Assembly: GCF_007679045.1 (NCBI RefSeq)
Contig: NZ_VEFS01000001.1
Coordinates: forward strand, 846,706-910,705
Source: Microbacterium sp. BH-3-3-3
GTDB taxonomy: Bacteria; Actinomycetota; Actinomycetes; Actinomycetales; Microbacteriaceae
Length of the DNA: 64,000 nucleotides
Reading direction: 5' to 3'
Shown here: positions 19,220 through 28,974 of the stretch, in pieces
Position numbering within the stretch: position 1 is the stretch's first letter
Layout of the letters: every line of letters starts with the position of its first letter
Notes under the pieces: generated by a model
The model's database searches: none
What the model was told of the DNA's origin: nothing
The model's input: only the letters and a program-made list of their open reading frames with translations
Position numbers and translations under genes: made by a program

Positions 19220-19501
19220 TTAACGGCGACGGCCCTTCTTGTCGTCCTTCACGTGGCCGCGGAAGGTGCGGGTGGGCGAGAACTCGCCCAGCTTGTGGCC
19301 GACCATGGTCTCGGTCACGAACACGGGGATGTGCTTGCGACCGTCGTGCACGGCGATGGTGTGTCCCAGCATGGCGGGGATGATCATCGAACGGCGCGAC
19401 CAGGTCTTGATGACGTTCTTCGAACCGGCTTCGTTCTGCGAGACGACCTTGCGAAGCAGGTGCTCGTCGACGAAGGGGCCCTTCTTAAGGCTGCGAGGCA
19501 T
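19220..19501 (-). CDS. rpsS: 30S ribosomal protein S19
   Basis: 93 residues, normal length. [20 protein letters not shown] and HVTDD-type C-terminal [17 protein letters not shown] identify it. S19 pairs with S13 in the head of the small subunit. Confidence 0.98.
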   Translation of the reverse strand: MPRSLKKGPFVDEHLLRKVVSQNEAGSKNVIKTWSRRSMIIPAMLGHTIAVHDGRKHIPVFVTETMVGHKLGEFSPTRTFRGHVKDDKKGRRR

Positions 19502-19513
19502 CTTCCTCTACTC

Positions 19514-20353
19514 CTACTTGCGCTTCTTGCCGGCGGTGCGACGGCGGACGATGAGCTTGTCGCTCTCCTTGTTCGCGTGGCGGGTGCGGCCCTCGGCCTT
19601 ACCCCACGGCGAAACAGGGTGACGACCACCGGAGGTCTTACCCTCACCACCACCGTGCGGGTGGTCGACCGGGTTCATGGCGACACCACGCACGGTCGGG
19701 CGGACGCCCTTCCAGCGCATGCGGCCGGCCTTGCCCCAGTTGATGTTCGACTGCTCGGCGTTGCCGACCTCGCCGATCGTGGCGCGGCAGCGCACGTCGA
19801 CGTTGCGGATCTCGCCAGAGGGCAGACGCAGCTGCGCGTAAGGGCCGTCCTTCGCGACCAGACGCACCGAGGCGCCGGCCGAACGGGCCATCTTCGCGCC
19901 GCCACCGGGGCGGAGCTCGATCGCGTGGATCACGGTACCGGTGGGGATGTTGCGCAGCGGCAGGTTGTTGCCCGGCTTGATGTCAGCGCCGGCACCCGAC
20001 TCGACGACGTCGCCCTGCGACAGCTTCGCGGGAGCGAGGATGTAGCGCTTCTCGCCGTCCGCGTAGTGCAGCAGCGCGATGCGCGCGGTGCGGTTGGGGT
20101 CGTACTCGATGTGAGCGACCTTGGCGTCGATGCCGTCCTTGTCGTTACGACGGAAGTCGATCAGACGGTACTGACGCTTGTGGCCACCACCGATGTGACG
20201 CGTGGTGATGCGGCCCTGGTTGTTGCGGCCACCGGTCTTCGACAGCGGGCGCAGCAGCGACTTCTCGGGCGTCGATCGGGTGATCTCGGCGAAGTCGGCC
20301 ACCGACGAGCCGCGGCGACCGGGGGTCGTGGGCTTGTACTTGCGAATAGCCAT
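19514..20353 (-). CDS. rplB: 50S ribosomal protein L2
   Basis: 279 residues, full length. L2 is needed for subunit association and peptidyl transfer. The conserved [20 protein letters not shown] loop with the key His is present, as is the N-terminal [18 protein letters not shown]. It follows rplW by 24 bases. Confidence 0.98.
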   Translation of the reverse strand: MAIRKYKPTTPGRRGSSVADFAEITRSTPEKSLLRPLSKTGGRNNQGRITTRHIGGGHKRQYRLIDFRRNDKDGIDAKVAHIEYDPNRTARIALLHYADGEKRYILAPAKLSQGDVVESGAGADIKPGNNLPLRNIPTGTVIHAIELRPGGGAKMARSAGASVRLVAKDGPYAQLRLPSGEIRNVDVRCRATIGEVGNAEQSNINWGKAGRMRWKGVRPTVRGVAMNPVDHPHGGGEGKTSGGRHPVSPWGKAEGRTRHANKESDKLIVRRRTAGKKRK

Positions 20354-20377
20354 TGTTGTTGTCCTCTATCCCGACCG

Positions 20378-20677
20378 TCAGCCGACAGACGTGAAGATGT
20401 CGATGGTGCCCGACTTGAGCGACACGATGGCGCGCTTGGTGTCCTTGCGCTTGCCGATGCCGAAGCGGGTGCGACGGGCCTTGCCCACGCGGTTGATCGT
20501 GTTGACCGAAGCCACCTTGACGCCGAAGATCTTCTCGATCGCGAGCTTGATCTCGGTCTTCGACGAACGGGGGTCCACCAGGAAGGTGTACTTGCCCTCG
20601 TCGATGAGCGAGTAGCTCTTCTCGGAGACGACCGGCTTCAGGATGATGTCGCGCGGGTCCTTGTTGACGGCGGTCAT
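20378..20677 (-). CDS. rplW: 50S ribosomal protein L23
   Basis: 99 residues. L23 is the docking site for trigger factor and SRP at the tunnel exit. [20 protein letters not shown] and [15 protein letters not shown] mark the family. Its ATG overlaps the rplD stop (ATGA). Confidence 0.98.
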   Translation of the reverse strand: MTAVNKDPRDIILKPVVSEKSYSLIDEGKYTFLVDPRSSKTEIKLAIEKIFGVKVASVNTINRVGKARRTRFGIGKRKDTKRAIVSLKSGTIDIFTSVG

Positions 20678-21336
20678 GCCGAGACCTCCTCGGTGGCCGC
20701 AGCCTTCGACGCGACGAACGCGTCGTAGGCGGCCTTGGTGAAGACGATGTCGTCGGAGACGAGCACGTCGTAGGTGTTCAGCTGGCCGACGGTCAGCACG
20801 TGGACGTACGCGAGGTTGCGCACGCTCTTGATCGTGAGCTCGTCGTCGCGGTCGATGACCACGAGGACGTTCTTCACGGCACCGAAGGCCTTCAGCGCGG
20901 CGGCGGCAGCCTTGGTCGAAGGTGCACCCTCGATCGCGAAGCTGTCGACGATGTGCAGACGCTGGCCACGAGCACGGTCGCTGAGCGCACCCAGGAGGGC
21001 GGCGGCGATCATCTTCTTGGGGGTGCGCTGGCTGTAGTCGCGGGGCTTGGGGCCGTGGACGATGCCACCACCGGTCATGTGCGGCGCGCGGATCGAACCC
21101 TGACGGGCGTTACCGGTGCCCTTCTGCTTGAAGGGCTTGCGGCCGGCACCCGAGACCTCGCCACGACGCTTGGTCGAGTGCGTGCCCTGGCGAGCCGCGG
21201 CGCGCTGCGCCACGACGACCTGGTGGATGAGGGGGATGTTCGTCTTGACGTCGAAGAGAGCGGCGGGCAGCTCGACGGAGCCTGCCTTCTTGCCGTCTGC
21301 CTTCACGACGTCGAGCGCGAGAGTCGAGTCAGCCAT
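20674..21336 (-). CDS. rplD: 50S ribosomal protein L4
   Basis: 220 residues from ATG 21336 ([20 protein letters not shown]). L4 forms part of the exit-tunnel constriction and in E. coli controls the S10 operon. [20 protein letters not shown] and [17 protein letters not shown] are diagnostic. The frame is open far upstream, but that stretch is the shadow of rplC. It lies 2 bases after rplC. Confidence 0.97.
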   Translation of the reverse strand: MADSTLALDVVKADGKKAGSVELPAALFDVKTNIPLIHQVVVAQRAAARQGTHSTKRRGEVSGAGRKPFKQKGTGNARQGSIRAPHMTGGGIVHGPKPRDYSQRTPKKMIAAALLGALSDRARGQRLHIVDSFAIEGAPSTKAAAAALKAFGAVKNVLVVIDRDDELTIKSVRNLAYVHVLTVGQLNTYDVLVSDDIVFTKAAYDAFVASKAAATEEVSA

Positions 21337-21338
21337 GT

Positions 21339-21998
21339 TCAGGCACCCTTCACTGCGTTGCGGACGTAGACGATGCGGCCACGAGCACCGGGGACGGCGC
21401 CCTTGACGAGCATCAGACCCTTCTCGGCGTCGACGGCGTGCACCGTGAGGTTGAGGACGGTCACGCGCTCGCCACCCATACGGCCGGCCATGCGCATGCC
21501 CTTGAAGACGCGGCTCGGGGTCGACGATGCGCCGATCGAGCCGGGCTTGCGGTGGTTGCGGTGCGAACCGTGCGAAGCGGAGACACCCTTGAAGTTGTGA
21601 CGCTTCATGACACCCGCGGTGCCCTTGCCCTTGCTGGTGCCGACGACGTCGACCAGCTGGCCGGCCTCGAAGAGACCGTCGACGGTGAGCTCCTGGCCCA
21701 GCGCGTAGTCGGCGGCATCCGCCGTGCGCACCTCGGTGAGGTGGCGGCGCGGGGTGACGCCCGCGGCGTCGAAGTGAGCCGTGAGGGGCTTGTTCACCTT
21801 GCGGGGGTCGATCTGGCCGTAGCCGATCTGAACGGCGTTGTAGCCGTCCTTCTCGAGCGAGCGGAGCTGGGTCACGACGTTCGGGGCGACCTCGATGACG
21901 GTGACGGGAACGAGCTTGCCGTTCTCGTCCCACACCTGGGTCATGCCGAGCTTGGTGCCGAGGAGGCCCTTGGAGATCTTGGAGTTGATGTCAGCCAT
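21339..21998 (-). CDS. rplC: 50S ribosomal protein L3
   Basis: 219 residues from ATG 21998 ([20 protein letters not shown]). L3 reaches the peptidyl-transferase centre; the tip sequence [15 protein letters not shown] and [12 protein letters not shown] are typical. The start is set by the family N-terminus and by the 8-base distance from rpsJ; the open frame further upstream is not coding. Confidence 0.97.
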   Translation of the reverse strand: MADINSKISKGLLGTKLGMTQVWDENGKLVPVTVIEVAPNVVTQLRSLEKDGYNAVQIGYGQIDPRKVNKPLTAHFDAAGVTPRRHLTEVRTADAADYALGQELTVDGLFEAGQLVDVVGTSKGKGTAGVMKRHNFKGVSASHGSHRNHRKPGSIGASSTPSRVFKGMRMAGRMGGERVTVLNLTVHAVDAEKGLMLVKGAVPGARGRIVYVRNAVKGA

Positions 21999-22006
21999 GT
22001 CGAACC

Positions 22007-22315
22007 TCAGAGCTTGATCTCGATGTTGACATCGGCAGGAAGGTCGAGGCGCATCAGCGAGTCGACGGCCTTGGGCGTCGGGTCGATGATGTCGATGAGG
22101 CGCTTGTGGGTGCGCATCTCGAAGTGCTCGCGGCTGTCCTTGTACTTGTGGGGCGACCGGATGACGCACACGACGTTCTTCTCGGTCGGCAGGGGAACCG
22201 GGCCCACCACGGTGGCACCGGCACGGGTCACGGTGTCGACGATCTTGCGCGCCGACGAGTCGAGCCCGGCGTGATCGTACGACTTCAGGCGAATGCGGAT
22301 CTTCTGTCCCGCCAT
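22007..22315 (-). CDS. rpsJ: 30S ribosomal protein S10
   Basis: 102 residues, normal length. [20 protein letters not shown] is near-invariant. S10 also acts in antitermination as NusE. It is the first gene of the S10-spc superoperon, behind a leader of about 300 bases and a good SigA-type promoter. Confidence 0.98.
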   Translation of the reverse strand: MAGQKIRIRLKSYDHAGLDSSARKIVDTVTRAGATVVGPVPLPTEKNVVCVIRSPHKYKDSREHFEMRTHKRLIDIIDPTPKAVDSLMRLDLPADVNIEIKL

Positions 22316-22623
22316 TGTCTGCTCTCTCTCTTTCTCGCGTCTTACCCGACCTGGGGCATTGGACGCACGGTGGCGCTCTCGCGCCCTGGCACTTCCCCTC
22401 GCTTGCGCGAGAGATGCTGCACCGCTGTTCAGCTGTCAAACCGGATGCCATGGCATCCGGCCCACCCCGCGTGCGCACGCGCACGAATCCGGTGAAGGAT
22501 GAGGGGTTCGGTGTCTGTTCTGCTGCCCGCGGCCCAGGACCCTGCGCTTCCGCGCCGCCTGTGCACTGCCGAGACAGTGATCCTGGCGCGCGCCGAGCGC
22601 GCACCGGAATGTGGAACTGAACT
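22316..22623 (-). other. Long 5' leader of the S10 operon
   Basis: About 300 bases separate the predicted rpsJ transcription start from its ATG, with no convincing ORF. The leader holds a perfect 20-base palindrome CCGGATGCCATGGCATCCGG at 22441-22460. Right after it in the direction of transcription is TTGACA (22439-22434), which could be a -35 box of a second promoter, though no good -10 follows. The leader may carry autogenous control by a ribosomal protein, as L4 does in E. coli, but I see no recognisable copy of that structure. Confidence 0.5.
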
Positions 22624-22652
22624 AGTCTACGGACCGCCCGCGCGTGTCGCAA
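22624..22652 (-). promoter_or_regulatory. SigA-type promoter of the S10 operon
   Basis: On the minus strand TTGCGA (22652-22647) is followed after exactly 17 bases by TAGACT (22629-22624). Both boxes and spacing fit the housekeeping consensus. It sits upstream of rpsJ where the main superoperon promoter is expected. Confidence 0.8.
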
Positions 22653-22753
22653 ACCCGGGCGTGTCGCGTGCGGCGTATCCTCAGCAACTCTTCCCCGAAC
22701 GCGACGGCGCCGCCCCCGATTCCCGGAGACGGCGCCGATCCGGCGACCTGATG

Positions 22754-22969
22754 TCAGGCGTTGCCGATGTTCTTGTCGACGTTCTCGCGGACCTCGTCGA
22801 CCTTGGAGTGCTGCTCGGCCGGAACGACCTTCTTGATCGCGTCGGCTGCACCGTCGAGGATCTTGTCGCTCACCTCTTCGGCCTTCTCGCTCTTGAGCGC
22901 CTCTTCGATCTTGTCGCGGTTCTCGTCGAGCAGTTTCTTGCCCTTGGCGATGATGTCGTCCACACCCAT
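22754..22969 (-). CDS. Small helical protein of the MT0933-antitoxin-like family
   Basis: 71 residues from ATG 22969 ([20 protein letters not shown]). The protein is charged, helical and Lys/Glu/Asp-rich with no Cys or membrane segment. It resembles the small family named after the M. tuberculosis Rv0909/MT0933 antitoxin. No toxin gene is beside it, so an antitoxin role is not supported here. An upstream ATG at 23020 would add a Pro/Ala-rich stretch and is less likely. It stands alone between the S10 promoter and the polysaccharide locus. Confidence 0.7.
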   Translation of the reverse strand: MGVDDIIAKGKKLLDENRDKIEEALKSEKAEEVSDKILDGAADAIKKVVPAEQHSKVDEVRENVDKNIGNA

Positions 22970-23059
22970 GGTGATCCCCCTCGCTGACGGGGCCGACGGT
23001 GGTGTCGGCCGTGCCCTCATTCTGGAGGGACCGCGCGGTGCCGCGGAAGCCCCTTCCGC

Positions 23060-24604
23060 TCAGTGCGCGGTTTCGCCGGGAGCGACGACGGCGCGGAAGG
23101 TGCGCAGCAGGATGACGATGTCCTGCGTGAACGACCAGTTCTCGACGTAGTAGAGGTCGAGGCGCAGGGAGTCCTCCCACGACAGCGTCGAGCGTCCGCT
23201 CACCTGCCAGAGGCCGCTCATTCCCGGCTTCACGAGCAGACGACGGTGAGCGGCGTCGTCGTAGAGCTCGACCTCGGCTTGGCGCTGCGGTCGGGGACCG
23301 ACGAGGCTCATGTCGCCGAGCAGCACGTTGATCAGCTGAGGGAGCTCGTCGAGCGAGTACCGGCGCAGGATGCGACCGACGCGCGTGACGCGCGGGTCGT
23401 TGACCACCTTGAACAGGGGCTTGTCGGTGGTGCCCTGCTGGTCGAGCAGGCCCGCGAGCTGATCATCGGCGTTGGCCACCATCGAGCGGAACTTCAACAT
23501 GCCGAACGGTCGTCCGCGACGCCCGATGCGCTCCTGCGAGTAGAAGAGGGGCCCGGTACTGGTGAGCTTCACCGCGAGCGCGACGACGATCATGACGGGC
23601 GAGAGCAGCAGGAGCAGCAGCGCGGAGCCGACGATGTCGAAGGAGCGCTTGGCCATGCGATTGATGCCCTCGAGCTTGGGGAACGAGACGTGCACGAGCG
23701 GCAGGCCCGCCACGGGGCGCGCGTGGATGCGGGGGCCGGCGACATCGGTCAGTGCCGGCGCGACGATCCACGCCACGTCACGGTCCGCCATGGCCCATCC
23801 CAGCTCGCGCATGGCCTGCGGGTCGAGGTCGTCGGCACCGGCGACGATGACGGTGTCTGCCTTGACGCTGTCGACGGTCTGCTCGGCCTCGGCGTACGAA
23901 CCGAGAACCGGGACCGATTCGATCTCCGCTCGGGTCCCGCGCTCGGTGACGGCGCCGACGATGTGGTAGCCGGCGCGCGATGCACGCTGGATGGACCGGA
24001 TGACGTGCCCCACCTTCGCGCGCTCGCCGATCACGACGGCACGGTGGACGTCTTTGCCCTGCAGCTGGCGGCGGTGCAGCCACCGGCGCCACAGCGATCG
24101 CGACACGATGAGCAGCACCGCGCCGATGGGGAGGGCGAGCACGAACAGCGATCGAGCGAGATCGATGCGCAGGAAGAACGCGATGACGAGGGCGAGGCCG
24201 AACGCGAGGAGAGACGCCCTGACGATGCGCTGGTACTCGGCGAAGCCCTCGCTGACCGTGTGCCGGTCGCGCGAGTCGACGACGTCGAGACAGATCAGCC
24301 AGATGATGCCGAGGACGACGAGCGCCAGCGCGTAGGAGATGCGCGGACCGCCGTCCCAGGCGACGGGGAGGCTCAACTCGGGCAGCGCGAGGAGGGCGTA
24401 GATCGAGAACGACAGCGCGATCACGAGGGCGTCGCTGTAGAAGAGCCGGCTTGCGTAGCGCTCGGGCCACCGCGCGACGCGCTTGCCCGAGGGGCGGTGC
24501 TCGCCCGCCCCGGGGGCAGGATTCTGGGCATCGTCGACCCCGGCGCCGGGTACGGCCGAGGATGGATCTCGATGCTGCGTTGCCGGTGCGGTGTGTCGCG
24601 TCAC
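23060..24604 (-). CDS. Polyprenyl-phosphate sugar-phosphate transferase (WbaP/CpsE-like)
   Basis: 514 residues. Four or five membrane helices (about residues 55-175) and a nucleotide-fold middle domain come before the catalytic bacterial sugar transferase domain. That domain shows [20 protein letters not shown], then the reentrant helix, [40 protein letters not shown] with the Pro-Arg pair, and [14 protein letters not shown]. Such enzymes move a sugar-phosphate from a nucleotide sugar to undecaprenyl phosphate and so start an exopolysaccharide repeat unit. The sugar cannot be read from sequence. It is divergent from the beta-helix gene. Confidence 0.93.
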   Translation of the reverse strand: MTRHTAPATQHRDPSSAVPGAGVDDAQNPAPGAGEHRPSGKRVARWPERYASRLFYSDALVIALSFSIYALLALPELSLPVAWDGGPRISYALALVVLGIIWLICLDVVDSRDRHTVSEGFAEYQRIVRASLLAFGLALVIAFFLRIDLARSLFVLALPIGAVLLIVSRSLWRRWLHRRQLQGKDVHRAVVIGERAKVGHVIRSIQRASRAGYHIVGAVTERGTRAEIESVPVLGSYAEAEQTVDSVKADTVIVAGADDLDPQAMRELGWAMADRDVAWIVAPALTDVAGPRIHARPVAGLPLVHVSFPKLEGINRMAKRSFDIVGSALLLLLLSPVMIVVALAVKLTSTGPLFYSQERIGRRGRPFGMLKFRSMVANADDQLAGLLDQQGTTDKPLFKVVNDPRVTRVGRILRRYSLDELPQLINVLLGDMSLVGPRPQRQAEVELYDDAAHRRLLVKPGMSGLWQVSGRSTLSWEDSLRLDLYYVENWSFTQDIVILLRTFRAVVAPGETAH

Positions 24605-24634
24605 GATGGGCTCCCATGTCGTCGGCAGACGTTA

Positions 24635-24640
24635 ATCATA
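24635..24640 (-). promoter_or_regulatory. Candidate -10 box of the glycosylphosphotransferase gene
   Basis: TATGAT on the minus strand lies about 30 bases before the start codon at 24604. It is close to the -10 consensus. No clear -35 box is seen at 17±1 bases. Confidence 0.4.
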
Positions 24641-24759
24641 CGCCGCGCTAAGCACTCCCCCAGGCTCGCCGCGCGACGGCGGCGCACCGGCCCGCGGAAA
24701 AACACCCCACGGATGAGGAAGCCGCACGTTACGCTCACCCCATGTCCTGGGGGAGAGAA

Positions 24760-26373
24760 ATGAACACGACGCGCCGCCGAGCACTGCTCGGCATCGCCGC
24801 AGCGGCTACGGCCGTCACCGTCGCCGCACCCGCTCAGCGCGCATCGGCGGCCGACCCCGCCGACGTCGTGACCAAGCAGCAGGTGCACGGCGTCCGCAAC
24901 ATCCTCGAGTTCGGCGACTCGAGCATGACCGACGAAGCTCGCTTGCGCGTGGCGCTGTCGAGCTTCGTCTCCTCCCGGGAGGAGGTGCGACTGACGATCT
25001 CGCGGCGCATGGTGATCACCGACACGATCACCGTCGACACCTCATACGTCTCCCTCGACTTCACCCAGGGCACCGTCGACGCCCGAGGGGTGAAGAACAA
25101 GCCCGCCTTCGTCTTCACCGGCAGCAGCAACGCGGGCTATCCCAACACCCGTTCCACCGTCACGGGTCTGCGCATCCTCGGCCCGGGCTCGTCGGCGACG
25201 ACGGCTCCGGGAGTCGTCTTCGAAGGAACCTCCACCACCGACGTGCGCGGGGTCGGGATCTTCGGCATGGAGCTCTCCGGCTTCGCGACGGGGATCGAAT
25301 TCCGTTCGAACGCCTTCCTGCTCAGCTTCTTCAACTGCCACGTCTACCGCTGCAACGTGGGCATCTCGATGCCCGGAGGACTCCGCAACTACGGCGAGAA
25401 CATCAAGTTCATCGGCGGGGGCATCGGCACGTGCGATCTCGCGGTGCAGAACTCCAACCCCGACGGTAACTTCCACCTGATCTCCACGTCGATCGACTTC
25501 TGCCGACGCGCGGTGGAGGCCCTCGCCGGCGGTGTCTTCATCGATGCCCCGCACATCGAGTTCAACGAGACGGGGGCGCGGTCCACCGACGCCCACTTCG
25601 TCACGGGCTCCGACTCGAGCGCGAAGATCATCCTGACCAGCGGCCACATCTTCTTCCACGAGGACCCCGTGGCCCCCGCGATCTTCGAGACCCGCAACCC
25701 CAGCTGGGGTGGCGGCATCCACCTCATCAGCACCGCCCTCATGCGCACCAGCACGACCTCCGGCTTCCTGTGCGGCGGAACGGGCCAGATCACCATCAGC
25801 GATCCGGTCGTGTACGACGGGGGCGCGTCCGGCTCCTCCATGGGCGCTCTGATGCCCAGCCCGCAGGCCAACGTCCTCGTCGACGGCAGCTTCGAGCAGA
25901 GCACCGTCGTCGAGGCCTACGTCAACAACACCGATCGGACGTCGCGCACGGCCAACCCGGGCATCTCGCTGCGCGTCGCCTCGGGCAACCTGGTCGTCAA
26001 GAGACTCAGCACCACCAAGCCCGGCACGGTGGCGTTCGACGTGCCGGTCGCCTACGGCAAGCTCTATGCGATGGCCATCACCTTCGGCTCGACGACCTCG
26101 ACCGGTTCGCTCGAACTGATCGAGTCGTTCGTGGCCCTGCGCGGGGAGACGACGGCGGGAGTGCCGAACGTGCTCCGAAACCAAGCGCGAGGAGCCACGT
26201 CGATCCCTCTCAAAACGATCGCGGGCACGGCGAACTACCGGCGGGTGTTCGGCGCCGGCACGTGGGATCGCCGTGCACCCGCCTGGGCCACGCACTTCCG
26301 CCTGCGGCTGCTGTTCGACAAGACCGGGCTGGGCGAGACCCAGATTCAGGAGATCGTCATCACGGCGTTGTAA
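24760..26373 (+). CDS. Tat-exported right-handed beta-helix protein
   Basis: 537 residues from ATG 24760. The N-terminus NTTRRRALLGIAAAATAVTV with a twin Arg, hydrophobic core and an ASA cleavage site is a Tat signal. The mature protein has the spaced short strands of a pectate-lyase-like parallel beta-helix (FTGSSNAGYPNTRSTVTGLR, GIFGMELSGFATGIEFRSNA) and a beta-sandwich-like C-terminal part. It may cut, modify or bind the polysaccharide made by this locus; no catalytic residues can be assigned. An ATG at 24742, 6 codons upstream, could be a leaderless start behind a TACGCT box. Its 3' end overlaps the convergent Wzy-like gene by 14 bases. Confidence 0.8.
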   Translation: MNTTRRRALLGIAAAATAVTVAAPAQRASAADPADVVTKQQVHGVRNILEFGDSSMTDEARLRVALSSFVSSREEVRLTISRRMVITDTITVDTSYVSLDFTQGTVDARGVKNKPAFVFTGSSNAGYPNTRSTVTGLRILGPGSSATTAPGVVFEGTSTTDVRGVGIFGMELSGFATGIEFRSNAFLLSFFNCHVYRCNVGISMPGGLRNYGENIKFIGGGIGTCDLAVQNSNPDGNFHLISTSIDFCRRAVEALAGGVFIDAPHIEFNETGARSTDAHFVTGSDSSAKIILTSGHIFFHEDPVAPAIFETRNPSWGGGIHLISTALMRTSTTSGFLCGGTGQITISDPVVYDGGASGSSMGALMPSPQANVLVDGSFEQSTVVEAYVNNTDRTSRTANPGISLRVASGNLVVKRLSTTKPGTVAFDVPVAYGKLYAMAITFGSTTSTGSLELIESFVALRGETTAGVPNVLRNQARGATSIPLKTIAGTANYRRVFGAGTWDRRAPAWATHFRLRLLFDKTGLGETQIQEIVITAL

Positions 26374-27703
26374 CCGCGACGCCTCGTTCACTCGGGGCGT
26401 CGAGCGCCTGACCCTTGAGAGCGCCTTCCGGCAACAGGTCGGTCTGCGGCGCCTTGGCGCTCGGCGTCGTGGCGAGCAGGGCCACCGCGAACCAGATCGG
26501 CAGCACCGTCCACGACGGCGCGGCGTTCAGACCGACGGCGAGGAACACCGCCATCGCCAGCACGCTGCGGGGTGATCGGAGGTTGCGCAGGATCAGCGTG
26601 AGGATGAGTCCGATCAGACATACGACGGCGACCACGCCGACCTCGGCGAGGACCTGGGCGTACGCGTTGTTCGCGATACCGCGGTTGCCGATGGCCGCCG
26701 CAGTGTCGCTGAACGCGTCGTCCCAGTACCCGTAGCGACCCGGGCCCACGCCGAGCCACGGGAAGACCTCGGACATGTCGATGGCGCGCTGGATGGAGGA
26801 CGTGCGGTTGTTGAGCGAGTATTCGATGCTCGCACCGAGCGACGCGTCGCTGATGAGGCCGAGCTTGCCCAGCTGGCGTGTGATGTACACCGCGACCACG
26901 TCGACGGTGGAGACGACGATGATCCCGACCAGGGCGACGAAGGCCAGGACGCCGACGACGCGACCGGCCGGTCGCAGCACCGCGACGGCGAGCACGCCGA
27001 CCACCACGCCGACGAGGGCGACGGTCGACTGCGAGTACAGGAGGCAGCCGGCCGCGGCGGCGACGCCCCACCAGTCGCGGCGACGGAGAACGACGAAGAG
27101 CGCGATGCCCGCGAAGAAGCCGAGGTAGTTGCCCTCGAGGAAGGGGCCGTTGCGCGGGAGACCCACGCCGTACGCGGCGCCGATCTGCACCGTGGCGTGG
27201 ACCTCGCGCAGAATCGACGCGGCTCCCACGAAGTACAGCGCCACCTGCAGCAGGCTCCAGGCCGCTGCGAGCTTGACCGCCACGCCGAGGCCGCGGGCGA
27301 TCCAGTCCGGTCCGAGTCGCGTTCCGGCGAAGGAGGACAGGACGATGACGAGCGCCGCGTACACGAAGTACAGGAGCATGTCGGCGTTCATCCCGCGCTC
27401 GTACCCGAGTGCGGTCTCGCGGGGCGGTCCCATGATGAGCCACAGCGTGGTGGACAGGTAGACCAGGGCGAGGAGGGCCCACTGCAACGGCGCGCCGAAG
27501 TACCGCCGCCGCTCGCCCGTGCGCTCGCTGGTCATGTAGAGCACGACCGCCAGGATGCCGGTGATCTCACTGATCTTCAGCGGGAATCCGGCGTCGATGG
27601 TCAGCGCCTGCTGGAAGGGGACGGCGCACACCGCGATGAACATGAGCTTGGACGCGAGAGTCGGGGGAAGGCGCTCCGCCAACGCTGCTCTCACATCACT
27701 CAC
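26360..27703 (-). CDS. Wzy-like O-antigen polymerase/ligase family protein
   Basis: 447 residues with about ten to twelve hydrophobic helices and few charged loops. A large external loop late in the protein (VFPWLGVGPGRYGYWDDAFS) carries the G-x-G-x-x-x motif typical of Wzy/WaaL proteins. The likely job is polymerising lipid-linked repeat units on the outer face of the membrane, since a flippase and chain-length kinases are encoded nearby. Direct proof of the polymerase role is not possible from sequence. It is divergent from the glycosyltransferase gene. Confidence 0.85.
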   Translation of the reverse strand: MSDVRAALAERLPPTLASKLMFIAVCAVPFQQALTIDAGFPLKISEITGILAVVLYMTSERTGERRRYFGAPLQWALLALVYLSTTLWLIMGPPRETALGYERGMNADMLLYFVYAALVIVLSSFAGTRLGPDWIARGLGVAVKLAAAWSLLQVALYFVGAASILREVHATVQIGAAYGVGLPRNGPFLEGNYLGFFAGIALFVVLRRRDWWGVAAAAGCLLYSQSTVALVGVVVGVLAVAVLRPAGRVVGVLAFVALVGIIVVSTVDVVAVYITRQLGKLGLISDASLGASIEYSLNNRTSSIQRAIDMSEVFPWLGVGPGRYGYWDDAFSDTAAAIGNRGIANNAYAQVLAEVGVVAVVCLIGLILTLILRNLRSPRSVLAMAVFLAVGLNAAPSWTVLPIWFAVALLATTPSAKAPQTDLLPEGALKGQALDAPSERGVAVTTP

Positions 27704-27804
27704 CGCGTCAGCGTACCCAACCGGGCGCGGATCGGACGAATGACGCCTCCCGCATCAATGCAATGACGTCCATTGCGCAGAAAGGCCTCCGACGTGGGAG
27801 CACA

Positions 27805-27810
27805 TAGACT
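27805..27810 (+). promoter_or_regulatory. Candidate -10 box flanked by an inverted repeat
   Basis: TAGACT lies 8 bases before ATG 27818, so transcription could start at or next to that ATG. GGCCTCC (27784-27790) and GGAGGCC (27811-27817) form a 7-bp inverted repeat around the box and could be an operator. No -35 box is evident. Confidence 0.45.
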
Positions 27811-27817
27811 GGAGGCC

Positions 27818-27865
27818 ATGACCGAAATGCCTGGCCCCGGCCATTGCTCGGGGACAGATCGGTGA
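27818..27865 (+). CDS. Possible 15-codon leader peptide
   Basis: MTEMPGPGHCSGTDR. The ATG is 8 bases after a TAGACT box, so the message may be leaderless. The stop TGA overlaps the GTG start of the glycosyltransferase (GTGA), the same junction type as used elsewhere in this locus. It could couple translation of the downstream gene to the leader. There is no conservation data, so this is a suggestion from layout alone. Confidence 0.35.
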   Translation: MTEMPGPGHCSGTDR

Positions 27866-28974
27866 GGGTCGTCTTTCTGAGCCACACAGCGCCCAGTGGT
27901 GTGTTCCGCGTCGGAAGCCATCATCTTTCGCGCGAAATCGCTCGCCTCGGACATTCCGTGGCGCACGTCGCGACGCCCGTGTCACTCGCCCACCTCGGAA
28001 AAGCGATGCGCGATGAGGACGTTCGCGCGCGTCTTCAATCGGCGCGGGCGCCTCGATCCGATGCCGATGGCGTCCGTCAGTTCGTCCCCCTCGTCCCCGC
28101 TCCGCTCGGCTCGGTTCCCACCACCGTGAACGAGGCGCAGTTGCGCCTGACGGGCCCCTGGCGCCGGCGGCGTCTCGGTGCGTTCCGGTCGGCCGACGTG
28201 GTGTTCGTCGACCAGCCCCTGCTCGGTCCGGCGATCGCTGACTTCCCCCGGGCGAAGATCATCTACCGCCCCACCGACGCGCACCACGACCCGCGCGCCC
28301 GCGCAGCCGAGGTGCGGCTGCTCGAGCGGGCCGACGGGATCTCCGCCGCTTCCGCGTCGACCCTCGAGCAGGTCACCGCGGGCACCGGATGGACCGGACC
28401 CTCGACCGTGATCGAGAACGGCGTGGAGTACGACCGGTTCGCTTCCGCGGGTGACGGCGGAGAGCGGGCGGGTGTCGTCTACCTGGGCGCCCTCGACGCG
28501 CGCTTCGACTGGGCTCTCGTGGCCGACCTCGCCCGGGCGCTTCCCGACGTGTCGTTCACCATCGCCGGCCCGCGGCCCGCGGTCGTCCCGGCCCTCCCCG
28601 CCAACGTCGCACTCGTCGGCGCCGTCCCGTACGCGCAGGCGCCCGCCCTGCTCGCCCGTCACGCCGTCGGACTGCTCCCGCTCTCGGACCACCCCGGGAA
28701 TGCCGGTCGCAGCCCCATGAAGTACTACGAGTACCTCGCCGTCGGTCTCTCCGTCGTGGCGCGCTCCTCCGACGAGCTGCGCCGCCGCGCCGACACGAAC
28801 GTCCACCTCTACGACGACGTCGTCGGCGCCGCACGCGCCGTCACCTCGGCCGCGGCAGCCGGCGAGGCCGAGCGTGCGGCCGGGCGTCGCGCCGCTCAGG
28901 ACATGGGCTGGGCCGACCGGGCGAAGCGCCTTCTCGCCTTCGCGGACTCGACGCGCAGGGGCTCGACGACGTGA
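27862..28974 (+). CDS. Glycosyltransferase (GT-B fold)
   Basis: 370 residues from GTG 27862. The N-terminal half begins VRVVFLSHTAPSGVFRVGSH, and the C-terminal half has the nucleotide-sugar-binding region PMKYYEYLAVGLSVVARSSD, typical of GT-B enzymes. No signal or membrane segment is present, so it works at the inner face of the membrane. Donor and acceptor are unknown. A TTG 18 bases earlier would extend the frame but is less likely. It overlaps the flippase start as GTGA. Confidence 0.82.
   Translation: MRVVFLSHTAPSGVFRVGSHHLSREIARLGHSVAHVATPVSLAHLGKAMRDEDVRARLQSARAPRSDADGVRQFVPLVPAPLGSVPTTVNEAQLRLTGPWRRRRLGAFRSADVVFVDQPLLGPAIADFPRAKIIYRPTDAHHDPRARAAEVRLLERADGISAASASTLEQVTAGTGWTGPSTVIENGVEYDRFASAGDGGERAGVVYLGALDARFDWALVADLARALPDVSFTIAGPRPAVVPALPANVALVGAVPYAQAPALLARHAVGLLPLSDHPGNAGRSPMKYYEYLAVGLSVVARSSDELRRRADTNVHLYDDVVGAARAVTSAAAAGEAERAAGRRAAQDMGWADRAKRLLAFADSTRRGSTT

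Noticed and set aside
22754..22969. Toxin-antitoxin pair
   Set aside because: The small protein resembles an annotated antitoxin family, but no toxin-like ORF lies next to it.
21339..23180. A 613-codon frame ending in ribosomal protein L3
   Set aside because: The upstream part crosses rpsJ, its leader and promoter in the wrong frame; family length and start place L3 at 21998-21339.
26374..26403. Terminator after the beta-helix gene
   Set aside because: An imperfect 10-bp stem is present, but it lies inside the 3' end of the convergent Wzy-like gene and has no T tract.
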